Source of the DNA: Clostridiales bacterium
GTDB taxonomy: Bacteria > Bacillota > Clostridia > Oscillospirales > Oscillospiraceae
Length of the DNA: 64,000 nt
Assembly: GCA_012521555.1 (NCBI GenBank)
Contig: JAAYMC010000052.1
Coordinates: 32,151-96,150, forward strand
Reading direction: 5' to 3'
Shown piece by piece: positions 37,397-48,872 of the stretch. Each line of letters opens with the position of its first letter. Within the stretch, counting starts at the first letter, position 1. Below the pieces are notes generated by a model. That model was not told the DNA's origin. It made no database searches and was given only the letters and a program-made list of their open reading frames with translations. The position numbers and the translations under genes are program-made.

Positions 37397-37843
37397 TTAC
37401 GTCTCATCCTGCGCCCGCACGTCCATTTCGGCAAGGACGCCGAGCATCTTCGTGAGAATGCGCAGGTATTCCCGCGTGTCTTCCAGCCCGACGGCCTCGA
37501 CGACGCGCTCGATTTTCTTTCTCACCCGCCCGCGCTCGGCGGAGACTTCTTTTTTCCCGAGCGGCGTGATCGTCACGATGACGCGCCGCCTGTCCTTTTC
37601 GTCCGGGCGCCGCGCGATCAGGCCCTTGGCTTCAAGGCTTTTGAGCGCCATCGCCACGCGCGCGGAACTTGACTGCATCTCGGCGGCCAGTTCGCTCGGG
37701 CGCGCCCCGTCCCTTTTATCGTAGAGGGAGTTGAGGATAAACCCCTCGCCGAGCATAAAGGAATTCGTCTTCTTCTTCAGCCCGCTCCGAAGAAGCGCAC
37801 CTGTCTTGATCAGGATCTCTTCCGCAAGGCGGGATGTGTCCAT
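37397..37843 (-). CDS. MarR family transcriptional regulator
   Basis: wHTH pattern RPSELAAEMQSSSARVAMALKSLEAKGLIARRPDEKDRRRVIVTITPLG; heads ABC exporter operon. Confidence 0.92.
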   Translation of the reverse strand: MDTSRLAEEILIKTGALLRSGLKKKTNSFMLGEGFILNSLYDKRDGARPSELAAEMQSSSARVAMALKSLEAKGLIARRPDEKDRRRVIVTITPLGKKEVSAERGRVRKKIERVVEAVGLEDTREYLRILTKMLGVLAEMDVRAQDET

Positions 37844-37899
37844 TATGCCGCTCCTTTCTCCGCAAACGCAAAGCTAAACAATTTACATAACGAAATTAG

Positions 37900-37912
37900 C
37901 TAAAAATTTTAG
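37900..37912. promoter_or_regulatory. Candidate MarR operator
   Basis: Palindrome CTAAAA-A-TTTTAG upstream of the MarR gene, with a further TTTTAGC half site at 37921-37927. Confidence 0.45.
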
Positions 37913-38110
37913 ATATCGTATTTTAGCATGACGACGCGGCGCTGTCCAGCCTCAGGAGAAAATCCGCGAAAGATTTTCGCTCCCGCGCGCGCCCCGCGCG
38001 GATGCGAAAACGGGCCAAGCGCCGAAATTGCGCGGAAAATCGCCCTTTTAAGACCTTGCCTTACGGGGCTTTGTCGTGCTATGATGAGCGGAGAAAGGCG
38101 GTGCTGCAAC

Positions 38111-38326
38111 ATGTCGGTTTTCTCCAGCAACGATCACGTTCTCGACTCCGGCACAGTCGGCAAATACGAGGCTCTGGCCATGCTCTACCTGCACAAGCAG
38201 GACCTCACCGGCATCACGCCCGAGGAGGTTGTCCTGCGGTATATCGAGACGGAAGAGCGGATTAAAAAGGAGTTCCAGCGGCAGAAAGAGCTGAGAAAAC
38301 GCCAGCTCAATCCCCTGCCGCTGTAA
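38111..38326 (+). CDS. Small conserved hypothetical protein
   Basis: MSVFSSNDHVLDSGTVGKYEALAMLYLHKQDLTGITPEEVVLRYIETEERIKKEF...; 13 bp upstream of SLT gene. Confidence 0.65.
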   Translation: MSVFSSNDHVLDSGTVGKYEALAMLYLHKQDLTGITPEEVVLRYIETEERIKKEFQRQKELRKRQLNPLPL

Positions 38327-38339
38327 GGGGCGCGCCATC

Positions 38340-39086
38340 ATGAAGGTGTCAGACCTCCTTGCGGCAGGCGGCGCGTCCCTCGCCGCGCAGTCCCTCCTGC
38401 AAAGCGGCAGGGCGAGCTCGCCTTCATCCGGCTTTCTGGACACGTTTAAAAAAACGCTCCAAAGCCGCGCGTCCGAAGACCTCGCCCCGATTTTCAGGGA
38501 AGCGGCGGAAAAGTACGGCATCCCGCAGGCGCTCCTTGAAGCCGTGGCGAAGGCGGAGTCAAACTTCAACCCCAACGCCGTCTCGCGCGCCGGCGCGATG
38601 GGCGTCATGCAGCTCATGCCCGGGACGGCGCGGTCCCTCGGCGTGACCGACGTGTTCGACCCGTACCAGAACATCATGGGCGGCGCGCGGTACCTGGCGG
38701 ACATGCTCCGCCGCTACGACGGCGACGTCCGTCTCGCCCTCGCCGCGTACAACGCCGGCCCCGGCAACGTCGACAGGTACGGCGGCATCCCGCCGTTTCA
38801 GGAGACACAGTCATACGTCGAACGGGTCATGGGGCTGTTTGAGTCGGCCGGCGCGGAAGGCATCTACAAAGGCTCGGCCGCGCACATTTCGGCCGAGGGC
38901 GGGGAGATTTCAAACGAGGCGCTCGCGGAGCTGATTAAAACGCTGCTCCTGTCCGGCATGCTCGACTCGGCGCTCGGCTCCTCCTCCCTCTTCGGCAGCG
39001 AGGAGAGCGGCGAGCAGCACCTGATCGGCACGCTCCTGCGCATGCAGCTGGGGCTGACAGACGCGTCCGGCGGTTTGCCCTTTTAA
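38340..39086 (+). CDS. Lytic transglycosylase (SLT domain)
   Basis: ALLEAVAKAESNFNPNAVSRAGAMGVMQLMPGTARSLGV...NIMGGARYLADML...ALAAYNAGPGNVDRYGGIPPFQET. Confidence 0.95.
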   Translation: MKVSDLLAAGGASLAAQSLLQSGRASSPSSGFLDTFKKTLQSRASEDLAPIFREAAEKYGIPQALLEAVAKAESNFNPNAVSRAGAMGVMQLMPGTARSLGVTDVFDPYQNIMGGARYLADMLRRYDGDVRLALAAYNAGPGNVDRYGGIPPFQETQSYVERVMGLFESAGAEGIYKGSAAHISAEGGEISNEALAELIKTLLLSGMLDSALGSSSLFGSEESGEQHLIGTLLRMQLGLTDASGGLPF

Positions 39087-39094
39087 ACGAAAGA

Positions 39095-39130
39095 AAGCCG
39101 ATACCTGGCTTATCAGTCAAGTATCGGCTT
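39095..39130 (+). terminator. Intrinsic terminator downstream of SLT gene
   Basis: AAGCCGATAC - loop - GTATCGGCTT followed by TTTC. Confidence 0.75.
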
Positions 39131-39194
39131 TTTCTTCATGAAAGATAAGCGCGCAAAAAGCGCGCGCTAGGGATAAGGGAACTTTGCTCTCTAG

Positions 39195-39518
39195 TTATTC
39201 GTCATCTTCCGGGAGAACGGCGTCCTCGCCGGAGGCGGCAAGCCCCTCTTCCGCTTCAAAGAGCATCTTCATGTACGCGTTGTAAACGGTTTCAAGCTCC
39301 AGATCATCGTCGATGGTGGTGAGGATTTCCTCGCCGTTTTCTTCGATGACCTTGAGGATAATCAGGCCGTAGTTTTCGTCCTTTTCGTCCATGTCGGCCG
39401 GGAGGAAGACCATGTACAGGTCGTCTCCGTGCTCAAAGGTATCGAGATGCTCAAGCTCAAACGCGTTGCCTTCGTCGTCCGTTATGGTGATGTAATCGCT
39501 GCCGAATTCTTCGCTCAT
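39195..39518 (-). CDS. DUF1292 domain protein
   Basis: DYITITDDEGNAFELEHLDTFEHGDDLYMVFLPAD...YGLIILKVIEENGEEIL; start trimmed to MSEEF. Confidence 0.88.
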   Translation of the reverse strand: MSEEFGSDYITITDDEGNAFELEHLDTFEHGDDLYMVFLPADMDEKDENYGLIILKVIEENGEEILTTIDDDLELETVYNAYMKMLFEAEEGLAASGEDAVLPEDDE

Positions 39519-39661
39519 AATAAACCCTCCGTCAGCGGGCCCTACCCCGCCGGTCTTTTGACCGGAATTCTCCGCGCCCGCCTTTATGAAGGGTTCGCGC
39601 GTCAAAATCCGCTTTTGCCTATTATACACGATGGGTGCGCCATTATCAAGCAAAAAGGGCT

Positions 39662-39997
39662 TTAAGAATTGAAATCTTCAAGCAGCTGCAGCACTTCTTC
39701 GTACGTTTTCACATAGATGCCCTTTTCGAGCTTTTCCCGGTCGACGGCGCGCAGCATCGCGATGTCGATCCCCGTCTCCGCAAGGGGCTGAATTTCGCTG
39801 TCGTCCTTGAAGACGGCAAGGCGCCCGTTTACCGCGCGCAGGCAATACCCGCTCTCCCGCGGCGCGGCGGCAAGGGCCTGAGCCGGCGTCTCCTCCGCCG
39901 CGGCAGGCTCCGGCGCTCTCCGCCCGGCCCACGCGAGCATGACCCCCGCCGTGACGAGCAGCACGGCCAGCAGGAGCGCCCTCAGACGTGTCTTCAT
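39662..39997 (-). CDS. BofC C-terminal-domain-like secreted/anchored protein
   Basis: N-terminal TM; YCLRAVNGRLAVFKDDSEIQPLAETGIDIAMLRAVDREKLEKGIYVKTYEEVLQLLEDFNS resembles BofC_C. Confidence 0.7.
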   Translation of the reverse strand: MKTRLRALLLAVLLVTAGVMLAWAGRRAPEPAAAEETPAQALAAAPRESGYCLRAVNGRLAVFKDDSEIQPLAETGIDIAMLRAVDREKLEKGIYVKTYEEVLQLLEDFNS

Positions 39998-40201
39998 TCC
40001 ATATCCTACCTTTCAACACATCGGTTTCTTCCGTTTTTATACCCATTTTTCCGCGTTTTCATGCAGTTTGGCGCACTTTTTCCAGATATTTTAAACTTTT
40101 TTCGCGTCCGATAAGGATTTGACATACATGATACAATATGTATCGTAGACTAACCCTGTCCGGCCGGGCGCAGAGCTTAGGCGGACGGAGAGGTGGAAAT
40201 A

Positions 40202-42583
40202 ATGGCACATAAGAAAAAGCGCACCGCCGGCCAGATTACGCTCACAGGCGCGAAAGCGGTCGGCAGGATTGTTGCGCTTGTCCTGAAGGTTCTCGGAACG
40301 CTGATTTTAATCGGCATCACGTCGGCCCTCATCTTTACCTGCATCTTCCTTATCTACGTTAAAACGAACCTCACGTCCGAGCTTGGGCTGAGCCTTGAAA
40401 ACTTCACGATGAACGAGTCGAGCATCGTCTATTATCTCGACCGGAGCACGGGGGAATATAAGGAGCTCGTCACCCTCCAGAGCGGCGAGTACCGGATCTG
40501 GGTGGACTACGAGGAGATCCCCAAATACGTCGAGCACGCGCTTGTGGCCATCGAAGACAAGCGCTTTTACAAGCACCACGGCGTGGACTGGTACCGCACG
40601 TTCGGCGCTTTCGTCAACATGTTCCTGAGCATGAAGGACAACTTCGGCGGCTCCACCATCACGCAGCAGCTGATTAAGAACGTCACGGAGGACGACGAAG
40701 TCACCGTCCAGCGCAAGCTCACGGAAATCTTCCGCGCGCTCGACCTGGAACGGCGGTACGATAAAAAGGAAATCATCGAGTGGTACCTCAACGTCGTCTA
40801 CTTCGGGCACGGGTGTTACGGCATCGGCGCGGCGGCCAACTACTATTTCGGTAAGGAAGTCAAAGACCTCACGCTCGCCGAGGCGGCCAGCATCATCGCC
40901 ATCACGAACAACCCGTCCATGTACAGCCCGTATCTCAACCGCGAGGCGAACAAGCGCCGCCAGACGGATATCCTCTACGAGATGCGCGACCAGGGCTATA
41001 TCGACACGCAGGAGATGGAGGAGGCCAAGAGCCAGACGCTCCGCTTCCAGAAGGGCTCGGAGAGCTCCACCATCCACACCGTCTATACGTGGTTTGAGGA
41101 CGCCCTCATCGCCGACCTCATCAAATTCCTGATGGAGGAGAAAAACATCTCCTACCGCATGGCGGAAACGCTCCTGTTCACAAACGGCTACCGCATTTAC
41201 GCCACCATCGACCCGGCCATTCAGGAACTTGTCGACAGCGTGTACGAAAACCTCGACGAAATCCCGAAAGTGACCGGCTCCGACCAGCAGGTGCAGTCGG
41301 CCATCGTCATCGCGGATCCCTACACGGGCGAAATCGTGGCCCTCTCCGGCGGCGTCGGCGAAAAGAAGCAAAGCCGCATCATCCTCCGCGCCACCGAGGC
41401 GCGCCGCCCGCCCGGCTCGTCCCTCAAGCCCCTGGCGGTCTACGCGCCGGCCATCGAGATGCGGCAGATTACGCCGGAGACGCGCTTCCTCGACAGCGAG
41501 GAAGTCCGCCTGACCGGCACAAACTGGATGCCGAAGAACGACGACCTTAAATACAACGGCGTCGTCGACGTGCGCTACGCGGTGCGCCGCTCGCTCAACA
41601 CCATCGCGGCGCAGATTGTCGACAAAATCACGCCGCAGGCGTCATACGATTTCCTCACGCAAAAGCTCGGCGTCAGGCTCGCGCCGGAGGACAACGACTA
41701 CGCGCCGATGGCCCTCGGCCAGCTCACGTACGGCATCACCGTCCGCGAAATGGCGGAGGCCTACACCATCTTCCCCAACTCCGGCATCGAGACGAAGCTG
41801 CGCCTGTTCACGCATATCACCGACGCGGACGGGAAGCTGCTCTTCGATAACCCGAAGAAAAACGTCGTCGCCATCAGCGACGTCACCGCCTACTGGGTCA
41901 CCGACATGCTCCAGGAGGCCGTCCGGTCCGGCACCGGCTATGAGGCGCGGCTGCAGAACATGCCCACCGCAGGCAAGACGGGCACGAGCTCCGACCGCAA
42001 GGACCGCTGGTTTGCCGGCTTTACGCCGTATTACGTCGCCGTCGTCTGGACGGGGTACGACATCCCCGCGCGGATGACCGTTTCCGGCAACCCCGCGGCG
42101 CAGCTGTGGAAGAAGGTCATGGAGAAAGTCCACGCCGACCTGCCGTACAAGGACTTCCCGAAGCCGGCCAACGTGGAGCTTGAGCCCATCCCGGGCGTCG
42201 AACCGGAGTTTAACTACGTCGTCCGCGGAATCACGGTCGACGGCGAGGTGCTCTACGAGGAGACGAAGAAGGCGCAGCGCGGCTCCGTCGTCACCGAGCA
42301 GGCGCGCGAAGTGGAAGGATACCGCCTCGCCGGCAGCGCCGATAAGGCCATCACCATCACAGGCGACGCGGCCAGCGACCTCATCGAATTCTTCTACCAG
42401 GTCAAGGAGGAGCCTGTCCCGCCGCCGGATATCGAAGGCCCCATTATACCGCCCATACCCCCCGGCGACGAGGACGGCGATGAAGACGATATGCCCGCCG
42501 TCCCGCCATGGGAGAGCCCGTCGCCTTCCCCCAGCGCAAGCCCCGTCCCGCAAAACCCGCTCGTCTACAACTGGGGCGCGTAG
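40202..42583 (+). CDS. Class A penicillin-binding protein (PBP1A)
   Basis: Glycosyltransferase ALVAIEDKRFYKHHGVDW...GGSTITQQLIKN; transpeptidase PGSSLKP, KTGTSSDRKD; Pro-rich C-terminus. Confidence 0.95.
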   Translation: MAHKKKRTAGQITLTGAKAVGRIVALVLKVLGTLILIGITSALIFTCIFLIYVKTNLTSELGLSLENFTMNESSIVYYLDRSTGEYKELVTLQSGEYRIWVDYEEIPKYVEHALVAIEDKRFYKHHGVDWYRTFGAFVNMFLSMKDNFGGSTITQQLIKNVTEDDEVTVQRKLTEIFRALDLERRYDKKEIIEWYLNVVYFGHGCYGIGAAANYYFGKEVKDLTLAEAASIIAITNNPSMYSPYLNREANKRRQTDILYEMRDQGYIDTQEMEEAKSQTLRFQKGSESSTIHTVYTWFEDALIADLIKFLMEEKNISYRMAETLLFTNGYRIYATIDPAIQELVDSVYENLDEIPKVTGSDQQVQSAIVIADPYTGEIVALSGGVGEKKQSRIILRATEARRPPGSSLKPLAVYAPAIEMRQITPETRFLDSEEVRLTGTNWMPKNDDLKYNGVVDVRYAVRRSLNTIAAQIVDKITPQASYDFLTQKLGVRLAPEDNDYAPMALGQLTYGITVREMAEAYTIFPNSGIETKLRLFTHITDADGKLLFDNPKKNVVAISDVTAYWVTDMLQEAVRSGTGYEARLQNMPTAGKTGTSSDRKDRWFAGFTPYYVAVVWTGYDIPARMTVSGNPAAQLWKKVMEKVHADLPYKDFPKPANVELEPIPGVEPEFNYVVRGITVDGEVLYEETKKAQRGSVVTEQAREVEGYRLAGSADKAITITGDAASDLIEFFYQVKEEPVPPPDIEGPIIPPIPPGDEDGDEDDMPAVPPWESPSPSPSASPVPQNPLVYNWGA

Positions 42584-42591
42584 ATAAAACA

Positions 42592-42616
42592 AAACCGCCG
42601 GATTTTTCCGGCGGTT
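42592..42616 (+). terminator. Intrinsic terminator downstream of PBP1A
   Basis: AAACCGCCGGA-TTT-TCCGGCGGTTTTTT. Confidence 0.8.
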
Positions 42617-42712
42617 TTTTGTGACTTTAAATCTTCCCGCCCGCTTTCCCGGGGCGCACCCCCTTGCATAGTCCCCGCTTTTTTGCTTATGCTATTGGCA
42701 AGGGGTGGAAGA

Positions 42713-43711
42713 ATGGGTTTTCGGTACAGAAAAAGCATCAATCTCGGCGGGGGCTTTCGGATTAACCTGAGCAAGTCCGGCGTCGGGTACAGCTGGGGCG
42801 TCAAGGGCTTTCGCGTGACAAAAACGGCCCGCGGCACCACGCGCAGGACTTACTCTCTCCCCGGGACGGGCATCTCCTACGTCCAGGAGACGGGAAAAAG
42901 AAAAGGCTCTCCGGCGTCATTTCCGTCTCAAAAGCCTGCGGCAGGCAACCGCTATGACACGCAGTCCCTGCTCAACGCCCAAGCGACTCAGCTTGTCTCG
43001 GAGGGCCTTGAGGCGATGCTGAAAGCGGCAGGGCGCGCGCTCGTACTCCGCCGCGCCGCCCTCATCGGCCTGATCGCCTCGGTTGTCCTGGGGATGGCGT
43101 ACCCTCTCTTCTTTCTTCCGGCGGCTGTCTTTGCCATACTGCTGATTGTCGTCGGCACAAAAGGCGTGATACGCCTTGAGTATTCGATCGACGAGGACGA
43201 AAAGGCGGCCGTCGAAGCGCGCATGGGGATTCTTCTTCGCATCGCGGGCTGCGCGAAGGTCTGGCGCGTGATTGAGACGAGCCGGGTCATAGACCGGAAA
43301 TACGCCGCGGGCGCGGGCGAAACGGTCAAAAGAATGCCCTGCGCCGCGAAGACGGCGCCGCCCTTCCCGTTTAAGGCAAACGTCCCCGTCGCGGCGTTTA
43401 AGTCGGGCAAAGAGACGCTCGTGTTCCTGCCGGACAAACTCCTTATCGTGCAGGGCGTGCGTGTCGGCGCCCTCGCGTATGAGGATTTTTCCGTCAAAAC
43501 CGGCACGACGCGGTTTGTGGAGAGCGAGGCCGTCCCGCGCGACGCGGCCGTGGTGGGCCACACGTGGAAGTACGTCAACAAATCCGGCGGCCCGGACAGG
43601 CGCTTTAAGGACAACAGGCAGCTGCCTATATGCCTTTACGGGCAGCTGGAGATAACCTCCCCGAAGGGGCTGCGCACCGTCCTGATGTTCTCGGACGTCT
43701 CCGTTCTATAA
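42713..43711 (+). CDS. DUF4236 domain protein with central TM segments
   Basis: MGFRYRKSINLGGGFRINLSKSGVGYSWGVKGFRVTKTARG...TRRTYSLPGTGISY is the DUF4236 pattern. Confidence 0.85.
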   Translation: MGFRYRKSINLGGGFRINLSKSGVGYSWGVKGFRVTKTARGTTRRTYSLPGTGISYVQETGKRKGSPASFPSQKPAAGNRYDTQSLLNAQATQLVSEGLEAMLKAAGRALVLRRAALIGLIASVVLGMAYPLFFLPAAVFAILLIVVGTKGVIRLEYSIDEDEKAAVEARMGILLRIAGCAKVWRVIETSRVIDRKYAAGAGETVKRMPCAAKTAPPFPFKANVPVAAFKSGKETLVFLPDKLLIVQGVRVGALAYEDFSVKTGTTRFVESEAVPRDAAVVGHTWKYVNKSGGPDRRFKDNRQLPICLYGQLEITSPKGLRTVLMFSDVSVL

Positions 43712-43851
43712 AGCCGCCCTTCGGCGCGCGCCGCCATGCTTCTGCGGGACGGAGCGCACTCAGGGGCGGGCGAAAGCAAACGCGCGAAACAGCCTGCGGG
43801 CGTGAAAGGGCTCTTTGAAACGAAAGAAAGGCGCGATTTAAGCGCAAAAAG

Positions 43852-43876
43852 AGCGGGCAGCTTAAAGCTGCCCGCT
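43852..43876 (-). terminator. Intrinsic terminator downstream of APC permease
   Basis: AGCGGGCAGCTT-A-AAGCTGCCCGCT; minus-strand CTTTTTGC tail. Confidence 0.7.
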
Positions 43877-43891
43877 TAAATTTTATCCGTC

Positions 43892-45253
43892 TTATTTGGC
43901 CTTGATCTCCTTCGGCTTGCGGAACGGGATGGCGATGAGCATAATCACCACGAAGATGATCAGGTAATACACGACGGCCATCCTGTGCGCGACAATCGCG
44001 GCGTAGACCATAAACACGCAGCTGAGAATCGAGAGAATCGGCATCACAAAGCGCCTGAACACGCCCATTTCCTTCTCCTTAATCATAAAGCATACGAAAA
44101 CGGGGATATACGCGGCGTAAAGCGTGATAATCGGCAGCTCGGACGTGTCGAAGCAGAACGGGCCGAACCACGGGTCCGTGAGGTTGGCGCCGTAGAAGTA
44201 CATCAGCCAGAAGCCTGCCAGGAGAATGCCGAGAAGCGAGGAGTTCGTTGCCATATTCGTGCTCTTGTCGACCTGCGAGAACATCTTCGGCGCCGGGCCT
44301 TGTCCGCGCACGGCGAGGGCATACATGCCGCGGCAGTTGCCCATCATCAGGCCGTTGAGCGTGCCGAGGCAGGAGATGATGACGAAGACGAAGATGAGCG
44401 TACCCCAGACGTTGCCGAAAATGTTCATGAACGCGACCTTCGCGCCGTTCTGGCCGCTTTCCATGAGGGTCTCCGTCGGGACGGCGCCGGCCAGGCCGAT
44501 GTAGTAGAAGATGTAGATAAAGACGACAATCAGCGCGCCGACGGTCAGGGCAATCGGGAGATTCTTCTTCGCGTCTCTCAGCTCCGCGTTGATGGACGTG
44601 GCGATAATCCAGCCTTCGTACGCGAACGCAACCGCCACGACGGACGCGAGCAGACCGCCGCCGGCCGACGTGCCTTCGACGGCGGCTTTCGAGAAGTTTT
44701 CAACCGTCATGCCGTTGGCAAGGCCGACAATCGTGCCGACGACGGCCATGAGCAGGAGCGGGACGAGCTTGATTACCGTCGTCGTGACCTGGAACTTGCC
44801 CGCGAGGATCGGCGAGAGCGCGTTCATCACGTAGCTGGCGATGAGGAAGAACGCGGCAATCACCATACAGTTGCCGCCCGTAATGTCCCAACCAAGCAGG
44901 ACGCACAGGTACCGCGCCGAAACCCACGCGAGGACGGACGTGAGCGTGGGGTTGTAGATAACCGCCATGAACCAGCCGATGTAGTAGGCGTACCCCTTGC
45001 CCACCGTCATTTCCGAGTAGTCGACGATGCCGTTGACCTTTTCATACTTCGTGGCGAGCGTTGCGAAGGAAAACGAGCAGATAATCATAATCAGTCCGAC
45101 GATAGCCCAGGCGGCGATGCCGAGCGGCATATTCCCGCCCGTCGCCTTGAGCACCGCTTCGGCCTTAAAGAACACGCCGCTGCCGATGACGATGCCGACG
45201 ACCATGGCGATGGCGGTTATAAGGCCATACTTCTTTTTTAACTCACTCTGCAT
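43892..45253 (-). CDS. APC-superfamily amino acid permease
   Basis: YGLITAIAMVVGIVIGSGVFFKAEAVLKATGGN, about 12 TM segments. Confidence 0.92.
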   Translation of the reverse strand: MQSELKKKYGLITAIAMVVGIVIGSGVFFKAEAVLKATGGNMPLGIAAWAIVGLIMIICSFSFATLATKYEKVNGIVDYSEMTVGKGYAYYIGWFMAVIYNPTLTSVLAWVSARYLCVLLGWDITGGNCMVIAAFFLIASYVMNALSPILAGKFQVTTTVIKLVPLLLMAVVGTIVGLANGMTVENFSKAAVEGTSAGGGLLASVVAVAFAYEGWIIATSINAELRDAKKNLPIALTVGALIVVFIYIFYYIGLAGAVPTETLMESGQNGAKVAFMNIFGNVWGTLIFVFVIISCLGTLNGLMMGNCRGMYALAVRGQGPAPKMFSQVDKSTNMATNSSLLGILLAGFWLMYFYGANLTDPWFGPFCFDTSELPIITLYAAYIPVFVCFMIKEKEMGVFRRFVMPILSILSCVFMVYAAIVAHRMAVVYYLIIFVVIMLIAIPFRKPKEIKAK

Positions 45254-45331
45254 GGAACTCCATCTCTCCTCTTTCGATTAAATGCAACAATAGTCTATTA
45301 GCGCTTTGACGCAGTAAATAATACTCTGCCG

Positions 45332-45360
45332 AGTATAACAGATTCCCGGCCTGAGAACAA
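45332..45360 (-). promoter_or_regulatory. Promoter of APC permease gene overlapped by inverted repeat 45321-45336
   Basis: Minus strand TTGTTC-17 bp-TATACT; perfect IR ATACTC-TGCC-GAGTAT over the -10. Confidence 0.55.
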
Positions 45361-45462
45361 GTGCGCGTATCACCGAAATATTTGTCGGTCTTTTGTAGAC
45401 TTTTTCGCTAAAACGGAGAATTTTCGTTCCGATTTTGTGCAAGTCCCGGCGCGCGGCGGCTT

Positions 45463-46257
45463 TCAGCGGCCTTTAAAAACGGGAGTCCTCTTCTCCCGGA
45501 AAGCCTTGACCGCCTCCTTGAAGTCTTCCGTGCGCATCAGGTCGACAGCATGCCGGCGCTCGACGGCCAGCGCCGCGGCGTGGTTCGCGCCGTTGCGCAC
45601 GGCGGCGGCAAGCTCCTTGAGCGCCCGCACCGCGACGGGCGGCTTTTTCATGATGTCCTCGCACAGCGCGCGCACGTCGTCGTCGAACGTCTCCTTTGGG
45701 TAGACGCGGTTTATCAGGCCGAGGCTGAGCGCCTCGTCCGCCGTTATTCTCTGGCTGAAGAGGATCATCTCGAAGGCCTTGTTCGGGGCAATGCGGCTGA
45801 GAAGCTGGATCGCGCCGCCGCAGCCCGGCACGAGCCCGATGTTCATCTCCGGCAGCATGAACTTCGACCCTTCCGCCGCCACGATCATGTCGCAGCACAG
45901 GGCCACTTCAAGCCCGCCGCCGACGCAGTTGCCCTTCACGGCGGCAATGACGGGCTTGTCCAGCGCATGCAGCGCCTCGCGCAGCTCCAGGCCGCAGGCG
46001 TAGATGAGCGCGGCGTCCTCGTCGTCCTTTAAATTGTCGAGCATCTCCATGGACAGCCCGGCGGAAAAGGCCCGCTCCCCCGCTCCGGTGAGCACGACGA
46101 CCTTGACGGTCTCGTCCACCCGCGCCTTGCGCAGCTCGGCCGTCAGCTGTTTCCACATGTCCGTCGTAAACTGGTTCATGGGCGGATTGTCAAAGATAAA
46201 ATAGAGGATGCCCGGCTGCCCGGGGAGCCGGTTTACATGCAGTTTCCCTTCCGACAT
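45463..46257 (-). CDS. Enoyl-CoA hydratase/isomerase family protein
   Basis: AFSAGLSMEML, KPVIAAVKGNCVGGGLEVALCCDMIVAAEGSKFMLPEMNIGLVPGCGG. Confidence 0.92.
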   Translation of the reverse strand: MSEGKLHVNRLPGQPGILYFIFDNPPMNQFTTDMWKQLTAELRKARVDETVKVVVLTGAGERAFSAGLSMEMLDNLKDDEDAALIYACGLELREALHALDKPVIAAVKGNCVGGGLEVALCCDMIVAAEGSKFMLPEMNIGLVPGCGGAIQLLSRIAPNKAFEMILFSQRITADEALSLGLINRVYPKETFDDDVRALCEDIMKKPPVAVRALKELAAAVRNGANHAAALAVERRHAVDLMRTEDFKEAVKAFREKRTPVFKGR

Positions 46258-46434
46258 CGTAAAAACCTCGCTTTTTTCTTTAGTTTCCAGGGCGCCGCCG
46301 CGTCTGGAATTTATTTGCTCCAGTATAAACGCTTTTGAAAAGCTTGTCAAAATTAAACAGCCGTTGTATATTTTCTTGCAATAATGCCTGATTCATGGCG
46401 CAAAATTTTATGAATAAAAACCATATTTGCATAA

Positions 46435-46463
46435 TTGACAAATGGAAATTGCAAGACTATAAT
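46435..46463 (+). promoter_or_regulatory. Perfect-consensus sigma-A promoter of glnN
   Basis: TTGACA (46435-46440) - 17 bp - TATAAT (46458-46463). Confidence 0.85.
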
Positions 46464-46472
46464 GATAGCAAC

Positions 46473-46525
46473 AACGGCAATGGTGCCATTGGTTCAATGG
46501 CGACCACTGCCGTTATTTTTGTTTT
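46473..46525 (+). promoter_or_regulatory. Terminator-like hairpin at the 5' end of the glnN leader
   Basis: AACGGCA-A-TGGT-GCCATTG-GTT-CAATGGC-G-ACCA-C-TGCCGTT followed by ATTTTTGTTTT. Confidence 0.7.
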
Positions 46526-46568
46526 AAAGTTCTTGAGGATATGAGATTCTAAGTTGGGAGTATGAGTT

Positions 46569-48662
<2,094 letters not shown>

Positions 48663-48674
48663 ATTCTCCCCGCA

Positions 48675-48700
48675 GGCGGCGCCACCCCAACGGCGCCGCC
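48675..48700 (+). terminator. Probable glnN terminator
   Basis: GGCGGCGCC-ACCCCAAC-GGCGCCGCC then CCTTTCTTT. Confidence 0.6.
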
Positions 48701-48782
48701 CCTTTCTTTATAAGGTGACGGCGATACCTCCTCCCTAGATTGGCGGCAGGTCTTGCACCATCGACGTTTCAATTTTCCTCCA

Positions 48783-48825
48783 AACGCAAAAGGCGCGCCG
48801 GTTTCCCGGCGCGCCTTTTGCGTTT
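48783..48825. terminator. Strong bidirectional terminator hairpin
   Basis: AACGCAAAAGGCGCGCCGG-TTT-CCCGGCGCGCCTTTTGCGTT. Confidence 0.75.
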
Positions 48826-48872
48826 TCACCTTTGCAGGGACGTTTTTGTCAGGCAGGTGTCGCCCCGGCGCT

